A stretch of DNA of 64,000 bases from positions 1-64,000 of the forward strand of contig JAWLAZ010000005.1 of NCBI GenBank assembly GCA_041395205.1, read 5' to 3'. Below are positions 58,721 to 64,000 of this stretch, piece by piece (within the stretch, counting starts at the first letter, position 1; each line of letters opens with the position of its first letter). The notes beneath the pieces are model-generated. The model searched no databases and was not told where the DNA came from. It was given only the letters and a program-made list of their open reading frames with translations. The DNA comes from JAHEFU01 sp041395205. GTDB taxonomy: Bacteria > 4484-113 > JAFGCY01. A program made the position numbers and the translations under genes.

Positions 58721-58860
58721 GGAGCGCGAACATTCAGTTCGCCGGAGCGCGGGCATTCAGCTCGCCGGAGCGCGGGTGGGAGCGCGAGCATTCAGCTCGC
58801 CGGGGTGCGGGTTGGAGCGCGAGCATTCAGCTCGCTGGCGCGCGGGCATTCAGCCCGCAG
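58721..58860. repeat. Array of GGAGCGCG-hairpin repeats with ATTCA loops
   Basis: Five hairpins with constant loop ATTCA: GCGAAC/GTTCGC, GCGGGC/GCTCGC (one G-T pair), GCGAGC/GCTCGC twice, GCGGGC/GCCCGC. They are separated by GGAGCGCG-type linkers. The array ends ten bases before the stop of the interrupted pilin-like gene. Confidence 0.88.
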
Positions 58861-58869
58861 CAAAGCATA

Positions 58870-59898
58870 TCAATTCTCGCGGATGTCACTCGATTCGCTG
58901 AAGGCCACCGAAGTGTCAAATCTGACATGATCCAGGGAACTCCCGGCGGTCAGCACCAGGATAATCCCGTCATGGATTTCGTTCGGGTTGCCATAGTTGA
59001 CTACAAGTGAACCGTCCTCCTCAGCAGCGACACTGAATGGACTGGCCTGACCCTCCGCATAACCCGGCACCGGGATGCCTGTTTCATTCCACAGTTGCAG
59101 GTGGCGGCCAGCCTTGTCCTTCACTGTATTTTGCTGGTTTGGTCCCAGCACATCCTGGCCCTTCGTACGTACGCTGCCATATGCGCCGAGAACATATCAG
59201 TCTGCATATTGGATGTTGCGCATTGCATTCTCGCCCTTTTCACGAATTAGCACGATCGCACCGAAACTCTTGTACATGAACTGGCCCTGCAGCCAGTATT
59301 GCGGCTTGTCCAGTTCCTCTATGTCCCAGCAGCGGTAGACCACATCAGCACCAGTACGCTTCCTGACCGGCTTGCCATCGCTGTCAACGCCCACTATCAC
59401 TTCGGCGAAGCGCGGATCCGCCAGCACATTGCCCATCAGCTCGTAATCCTTGCCGAAGCGGTAGGCCGGGGCAGCCATGTCGCCAGCTTCAACGGGCCGC
59501 AGCGGGTCCAGCAGCAGCTCCTGCATTTCGCGCACAGCCCGGCGGGTTTCATTCCTGGCCTGTCCCGTTCTGGCAAAGGGGTTGGCGGGGTAACTCGGCA
59601 TGTAGCCTTCCCGGATAAGCACGTCGGCAATGTACGCGGCCTCCGGTCCGCCGAGGCTGCCCGGAGCATGACTGCCGCCGCTGATCCACTGCGGATAACT
59701 GCCCTCGCTGTCCACCGCATAGCGCTCCACTGCCAGCTGGATCGCATGCAGGTTCTGCTTTACCTCTGATTCCTGGTACTGCGGATAGCGGTGATTACCA
59801 AACACCATCGGAACCGCGATCAGGATGATCCCCGCCACCACAGCGACGGAGATCACCGCCATCAGCCACCGGCCCGTGTTACTGCTCTGGTTTGTCAT
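58870..59898 (-). pseudogene. Pilin-like paralogue interrupted by an in-frame TGA
   Basis: One continuous frame of 343 codons apart from TGA at 59199-59197 (codon 234). Before it: a SNTGRWLMAVISVAVVAGI membrane start without a prepilin motif, EVKQNLHAIQLAVERYAVDS, YPANPF, DPRFAEVIVGVDSDGKPV, WDIEELDKPQYWLQGQF. After it, in the same frame: YVLGAYGSVRTKGQDVLG and YGNPNEIHDGIILVLTAG, both conserved in the sisters. The TGA replaces the residue before YxLGxYG. It could be a recent nonsense mutation or a sequencing error. The start has GGGAGG six bases upstream. Confidence 0.8.
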
Positions 59899-59922
59899 TG
59901 CTGTCCTCCCAGTTGTTTCAGA

Positions 59923-60903
59923 TCAGCGAGATCCATCGTATCCATCCGACGCCCTCGCTAACACCAAACAGATCATGTCTGCAATACCGTTCGGGTTCCC
60001 AAACTGCAAAGTTGCTACATCATCTGTGCGTCGGAACAGAAATGGCGCACCCTTTGGTAGTGAACTGCCCTGCATGGGAACCCCGGTTCCTGACCAGACT
60101 GTCATTTCGCTTCCAGAACCATATCTCCATGGCAAGGGTTGCTCCTCACCGAGAATGTCCTTGCCCTTGTTGGCAACGCTCCCATAACATCCAAGGATGT
60201 AATACCTTGCCGCAGGATGGGACTCACGCGATTCAAGCTCATCTTCTACGAACCATTCATAGCTGTATGTGGACTTGTAGAAGAACTGCCCCTGCAGCCA
60301 GGGGTGAGGCTCTTCCAGTTCCTCAATGTCCCAGCAGCGATAGATGACATCACTGGCAGTATGTTTCATCACGGGGTTGACATCGCTGTCCACACCCACA
60401 ATCACTTCGGCGAAGCGCAGATCCGCCATTACATTCCCCATCAGGTTGTAATCCCTGCCGAAACGGAAAGACGGCGCTGACAGTGGGACCTGCTCCATCG
60501 GCCGCAGCGGGTCCTGCAGCACTTCCTGCAATTCCTTCAGCTCCTGGACAGCTTTCTCGCTGTACCTGCCACTGCGAAGGAAGGGGTTGGCAGGGTACTT
60601 GACCATGTATGCCTTACAGACCAGCGGGTCAAGCATGTACTTTGAATCAGCAGGGTTGAAGTTGCCCGCCGGGTAGCTGCCACCGCTGATCCACAGGGGA
60701 TAGTTGCCACCCGAGTCCACTGCATAGCGTTCCAGTGCAAGCTGGATAGCATGCAGGTTCTGCTTTGCTTCTGATTCCTGGTACTGCGGATAGCGGTGAT
60801 TGCCAAACACATTCGGAATGGCAATCAGGATGATCCCAGCCACCAACGCAACGGAGATCACACCCATCAGCCACCTGCCCGTATTACTGCCCTTGCTTGT
60901 CAT
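59923..60903 (-). CDS. Pilin-like paralogue without prepilin motif (copy 3)
   Basis: 326 residues. N-terminus MTSKGSNTGRWLMGVISVAL gives one membrane helix (about 9-30) with no G|FTLIE cleavage site. Then come EAKQNLHAIQLALERYAVDS, YPLWISGGSY, YPANPFLRSG, DLRFAEVIVGVDSDVNPVMK, WDIEELEEPHPWLQGQFFYK, GCYGSVANKGKDILGEEQ and FGNPNGIADMICLVLARA. Probably an inner-membrane-anchored periplasmic protein. GGAGGAGG lies just before the start. The gene overlaps the upstream paralogue by 20 nt. Confidence 0.8.
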   Translation of the reverse strand: MTSKGSNTGRWLMGVISVALVAGIILIAIPNVFGNHRYPQYQESEAKQNLHAIQLALERYAVDSGGNYPLWISGGSYPAGNFNPADSKYMLDPLVCKAYMVKYPANPFLRSGRYSEKAVQELKELQEVLQDPLRPMEQVPLSAPSFRFGRDYNLMGNVMADLRFAEVIVGVDSDVNPVMKHTASDVIYRCWDIEELEEPHPWLQGQFFYKSTYSYEWFVEDELESRESHPAARYYILGCYGSVANKGKDILGEEQPLPWRYGSGSEMTVWSGTGVPMQGSSLPKGAPFLFRRTDDVATLQFGNPNGIADMICLVLARASDGYDGSR

Positions 60904-61957
60904 TGCTGTCCTCCTCCAGGTTGTAGCCGGATTGCTCCTCCTGCCATGCCTCCTTCGGTTCTTCTTCGCCGCGATCTGGTGGGTAATGGCAAGTGTAACT
61001 GAGGCTGGACCAGATAGTGATCACGCCGTCGGCAATTCCGTTCGGATTTCCTTCCGAGAGCTGATAGCCGGCCTCGCGGTCGCCAATGATGGAGAATGGA
61101 CTAATCATCAATAGGTCGTCAGGATTGCCAGTTTCGACTGCATTGCCATGGAACTGCCAGATGCCCGTGTCTTCTCCATACTGGAATACTCTGTTTACAG
61201 GTCCGATCACATCCTGACCTTTGTTGTCGAACCTGCCGTAGCCGCCGACAATATATTGATCTGCTGCCCCCGGCAGGGAGTGTGATCCTGCTTCAGTTAC
61301 TGCTGGGCCATAGATGCCTGTTGCATTCATCTCATATCGATAGAAGAACTGCCCCTGCAGCCAGTACTGTGGTTCGTCCAGTTCCTCAATGTCCCAGCAG
61401 CGAAACGGCACGTCCGCAGCTGTGCGTTTCATCACCGGATTGCCATCGCTGTCCAGCCCGTCCATCACTTCGGCATATCGTGGATCCGCCATCACGTTGC
61501 CGACCAGGTTGTAGTCCTTGCCAAATCGATAGACAGGTGGCTCGATCCTTGCTCCATAACCGGGCCAGAATGGATCTGCAAGCTTCTTCTGCATTAGCAG
61601 CAGCGGATCTGCATAGTCTGCCTTGGTTGAGCGCCGGAAGGGATTGCGCGGGTAGGTTGGCATGTAGCCTTCAACCATCAGGGGGTCGGGCAGGTACTGG
61701 TCATCAATGGCCTTGTTCCCGGCTTCAGCAAACTCGCCGCCACAGAGCCATAAGGGGTAGTGGTCGTAGTAGTCGACCGCGTACCTCTCAATGGCCAGCT
61801 GGATCGTGTGCACATTCTGCTTGGTTTCGCCTTCGCGGTTGTTGCAATCCGTGACCCTGAGCATGTTTGGCACTGTCACGAGTATCAGCGCAGCAACGAT
61901 TACCACGCTGAGCACGCCCATCAGCCACCGGCCTGTGTTACTGTGCTTGCTTGCCAT
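60884..61957 (-). CDS. Pilin-like paralogue without prepilin motif (copy 4)
   Basis: 357 residues. N-terminus MASKHSNTGRWLMGVLSVVI, one membrane helix, then NREGETKQNVHTIQLAIERY, YPLWLCGGEF, YPRNPFRRS, DPRYAEVMDGLDSDGNPVMK, WDIEELDEPQYWLQGQFFYR, VGGYGRFDNKGQDVIGPVN and EGNPNGIADGVITIWSS. The C-terminus is extended by about 35 polar residues (rich in Glu, Asn, Gln) that overlap the next start. No ribosome site is seen. Same operon as its sisters. Confidence 0.8.
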   Translation of the reverse strand: MASKHSNTGRWLMGVLSVVIVAALILVTVPNMLRVTDCNNREGETKQNVHTIQLAIERYAVDYYDHYPLWLCGGEFAEAGNKAIDDQYLPDPLMVEGYMPTYPRNPFRRSTKADYADPLLLMQKKLADPFWPGYGARIEPPVYRFGKDYNLVGNVMADPRYAEVMDGLDSDGNPVMKRTAADVPFRCWDIEELDEPQYWLQGQFFYRYEMNATGIYGPAVTEAGSHSLPGAADQYIVGGYGRFDNKGQDVIGPVNRVFQYGEDTGIWQFHGNAVETGNPDDLLMISPFSIIGDREAGYQLSEGNPNGIADGVITIWSSLSYTCHYPPDRGEEEPKEAWQEEQSGYNLEEDSNDKQGQ

Positions 61958-61973
61958 AATTGTCAGAACCTTC

Positions 61974-63002
61974 CTAATCCCATGAATATTCAGATTTCTG
62001 ATTGATGTCCTGGGGATCTGGATAATCGAATTGCATGTCTGCAGGATTCTCAGCGGTTAGTACGAGAATCAAGCCGTCTCGCAGCCCATTTGGATTTCCA
62101 TAGCAAATCGGGAAGCCGGAGTAATCTCCAGCAACTGGCCAGTTGTATGGGCTGCCCTGCCTGTAGCTTTTTCCAGACATCTCTATGCCATTGAAGGACC
62201 AGAGCAATCCTGCTGTGGCATTGCCATTATGAATAACTTGCCATGGCAACTCATCCCCAAGAATGTCCTTGCCCTTATTGCGATATGAACCGTAGGTGCC
62301 CAGGATGTAATCTCCACTTACATCGCTCTTGAAGGAAAACTGGGAAATGTCATTCACAAATGAAGTCCTGCCTGAAGGGACCTTGTACATGAACTGGCCC
62401 TGCAGCCAGTACTGCGGTTCATCCAGCTCCTCAGTGTCCCAGCAGCGGTAAATCACATCAGCACCGGTACGTTTCCTAACCGGAATCCCATCGCTGTCCA
62501 CGCCTGCCAGCATTTCACTAAAGCGTGGATCCGCCAGCACATTGCCCATCAGCGTGTAGTCCCTGCCGAAGCGGTACACGGGTGGTTCCACGCTGCTGCC
62601 AGAACCCGGCCTGAGTGGGTCGCTGAGCCAGACCTGCATCGCCCGAAGTTCATCATTCGTGTCCCCGGTGCCATGCCTGTTGAAAGGATTGCGCGGGTAT
62701 TGCGGCATGTAGCCTTCCGCCATCAGCGGGTCCATCACGAAATGCGGATCGATATCTCCGGCAGTCGCGTCTGTAATGCCTCCGCCGCTCAGCCAGAGTG
62801 GGTACACTCCACCGTAGTCCACAGCATAGCGCTCAAGTGCCAGCTGGATCGCATGCAGGTTCTGCTGGGCTTCGGCTTCACGATTGCTGCAATCCGTGAC
62901 CCTGATCATGTTCGGAACTGTCACGAGGATCAGCGCAGCAACGATTGCCACGCTTAGCACACCCATCAGCCACCGGCCAGTGTTGCTGCCCTTAGCTGCC
63001 AT
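61974..63002 (-). CDS. Pilin-like paralogue without prepilin motif (copy 5)
   Basis: 342 residues from ATG 63002 (MAAKGSNTGRWLMGVLSVAI), chosen because all sisters start this way; an in-frame ATG at 63020 is rejected. Same layout: EAQQNLHAIQLALERYAVDY, YPLWLSGGGI, YPRNPFNRHG, DPRFSEMLAGVDSDGIPVRK, WDTEELDEPQYWLQGQFMYK, LGTYGSYRNKGKDILGDEL and YGNPNGLRDGLILVLTAENP. The NCR-like spacing TDCSNRE after the helix adds a cysteine shared with copy 4. It overlaps the upstream gene by 11 nt. Confidence 0.8.
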   Translation of the reverse strand: MAAKGSNTGRWLMGVLSVAIVAALILVTVPNMIRVTDCSNREAEAQQNLHAIQLALERYAVDYGGVYPLWLSGGGITDATAGDIDPHFVMDPLMAEGYMPQYPRNPFNRHGTGDTNDELRAMQVWLSDPLRPGSGSSVEPPVYRFGRDYTLMGNVLADPRFSEMLAGVDSDGIPVRKRTGADVIYRCWDTEELDEPQYWLQGQFMYKVPSGRTSFVNDISQFSFKSDVSGDYILGTYGSYRNKGKDILGDELPWQVIHNGNATAGLLWSFNGIEMSGKSYRQGSPYNWPVAGDYSGFPICYGNPNGLRDGLILVLTAENPADMQFDYPDPQDINQKSEYSWD

Positions 63003-64000
63003 TGCTGTCTTCGGTTGCATCAGGCGCAGAAGCGTCTGATGCCGTCACTTCTGGAACAGGCTCTACCCAGCCCTTGCGGCAACCGATACCGCTGCTGAGC
63101 ATAATGCATACTCCATCTTCGAGCTCGCCTGGCATCGCGGTAGTGGGGATGAACAGCATTTCCGTCAACTCGCGGTTGCTGGCAACTGCACCATAGATAT
63201 CGGATTCCTCCAGGAAGTGGCTATTTATGCTAGTTGGTTCCCAGCCAAGCATTTCTGAACCATTCGCATCCCGTTGTCGTTTCAGGCTGGCTGTGCTGAG
63301 GACATTCTTGCCTTTTTGGTTGGCGGCTCCCCAGCCAAGCAACTGGTAGCCAGTAGGGACAGATTTCCCGTCATACCTGGCGACACTGAATTCCAGCTGG
63401 TCGCTATAACTGGTTGGTACATAGCCGAACTGGCCCTGCAGCATCAGGCGATTAGGCGAACCCTGCGGCTGATCAACGCAGAAGAAGAATGTGTCAGCAC
63501 CAGTTGGGCGCATCAGCGGCTTGCTGTATTGGTCCAGGCCGCAGTACTGCTGCGCCATCCGCGCATTGGCAAGCACATTTCCCATCAGTGTAAAGTCCTT
63601 GCCGAAGCGCATCACCGGAGCAGGATCGCTGGTCTTGCAGAACAGCAGTAGCGGGTCTTCCGTATGTGACTGCGCCACACTGATCAGGATCCGCTGCTGG
63701 CGGTCCTGCCTGGCAAAGGGATTGGCGGGATAGGCAGGCAGGTAACCCTCGTCGAGTAGCGGATCCAGTTTGAGCCTGGCAGTGCGTGCATGCTCAAGTG
63801 TGGTGTCAATCTCGCCGCCGCTGAGCCACAGAGGATATGTCCAGTCGATTGTATCCACGCTGTAGCGCTCCAGCGCAAGCTGGATCGTATGCAGGTTCTG
63901 TTTCGCCTCAGCTTCCCGTGCACTGGCGCGCAGATCCGGCACGAGGCTTACCACCGTGTACAGCAACAGGGCGATCAGGACCACGGACAGCAATCCCATC
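62992..64000 (-). CDS. Pilin-like paralogue, start beyond window edge (copy 6)
   Basis: At least 335 residues, cut by the right edge. The visible start MGLLSVVLIALLLYTVVSLV corresponds to residue 13 or so of the sisters, so about a dozen residues are missing. Then EAEAKQNLHTIQLALERYSV, YPLWLSGGEI and YPANPFARQD. The mid part is the most diverged (VDQPQGSPNRLMLQGQFGYV, LGWGAANQKGKNVLS), and the C-terminus ends in a Ser/Asp/Ala-rich tail. It is the most upstream member seen; the array may continue outside. Confidence 0.78.
   Translation of the reverse strand, partial: MGLLSVVLIALLLYTVVSLVPDLRASAREAEAKQNLHTIQLALERYSVDTIDWTYPLWLSGGEIDTTLEHARTARLKLDPLLDEGYLPAYPANPFARQDRQQRILISVAQSHTEDPLLLFCKTSDPAPVMRFGKDFTLMGNVLANARMAQQYCGLDQYSKPLMRPTGADTFFFCVDQPQGSPNRLMLQGQFGYVPTSYSDQLEFSVARYDGKSVPTGYQLLGWGAANQKGKNVLSTASLKRQRDANGSEMLGWEPTSINSHFLEESDIYGAVASNRELTEMLFIPTTAMPGELEDGVCIMLSSGIGCRKGWVEPVPEVTASDASAPDATEDSNGS

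Noticed and set aside
57896..58860. CRISPR array
   Set aside because: Repeats have no unique spacers, their stems vary, periods differ (25, 58, about 23-35) and there are no cas genes.
59197..59199. TGA recoded as Trp or selenocysteine
   Set aside because: TGA terminates many well-defined genes here (e.g. trxA), and none of the sister proteins has Cys or Trp at this position; no SECIS-like element was evident.

Overview
The window looks like a chromosomal segment of an uncultivated, GC-rich (by eye), Gram-negative-type bacterium. Evidence for an outer membrane: two LptF/LptG-family LPS-export permeases, Lnt, a TonB/ExbB/ExbD system with a TonB-dependent receptor, and several lipoproteins. 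Rod-shape genes (mreC, mreD, mrdA) and ftsK are present. I cannot fix the phylum from sequence alone. Features atypical for proteobacteria are a short YidC without the large periplasmic domain, many apparently leaderless genes, hairpin-repeat arrays, and a run of pseudopilin-like paralogues.

Layout. 1-5.4 kb: ABC exporter (permease cut by the left edge, plus ATPase), a PseG-like glycosyltransferase-fold protein, a CTP-dependent lipid-kinase-like membrane protein, thioredoxin (CPPC active site) and a phosphohexomutase. 5.4-8.2 kb (minus): rpmH-rnpA-yidD-yidC-khpB-pspC, with pspA divergent upstream. 9.3-13.3 kb: a secreted M48 protease and the two LptF/G-like permeases. 13.5-18.1 kb: rimP-nusA-ylxR-infB. 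18.2-19.5 kb: a small unknown gene and two single-domain globins. 19.8-23.3 kb: methylmalonyl-CoA mutase large subunit and a double-domain ArsA. 23.4-28.4 kb: lipoprotein-TonB receptor-exbB-exbD-tonB. 28.7-32.8 kb: rpsP-khpA-rimM-trmD-lepB-rplS-lepB under a strong promoter. 32.9-36.4 kb: CBS-nucleotidyltransferase, NDP-sugar dehydratase, polyprenyl synthase. 36.4-40.9 kb: mreC-mreD-mrdA and rsgA. 40.9-45.5 kb: RDD membrane protein, amidohydrolase, repeat lipoprotein, DUF1272-like and small lipoprotein genes. 45.6-48.4 kb: ftsK, followed by an AT-rich two-gene cassette (48.4-49.3 kb). 49.4-56.3 kb: DinB-like, alginate-lyase-like, CPBP protease, patatin-lnt pair, histidine phosphatase and a basic-tailed small protein. 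56.7-64 kb (minus): one canonical prepilin-like gene, a 1-kb hairpin-repeat region, then at least four tandem paralogues that lack the prepilin motif, one interrupted by TGA.

Three patterns stand out. (a) At least 13 genes that head transcription units carry a -10-like hexamer (TATAAT, TAGAAT, GATAAT and similar) ending 6-8 nt before the start codon, which implies leaderless mRNAs. Other genes have ordinary GGAG ribosome sites. (b) A dispersed hairpin family with the syntax GGAGG-stem-loop-stem'-CAAT occurs at 52.1-52.4 kb and 57.9-58.3 kb. Its stems differ from unit to unit while keeping their self-complementarity. (c) The terminal pseudopilin-like array has kept its extracellular domain but lost the prepilin peptidase signal.

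The translation and membrane genes form coherent units: ribosomal proteins, tRNA/rRNA maturation factors, protein insertion (YidC/YidD), signal peptidases and envelope-stress proteins (PspA/PspC). Accessory content is concentrated after ftsK and at the right end.
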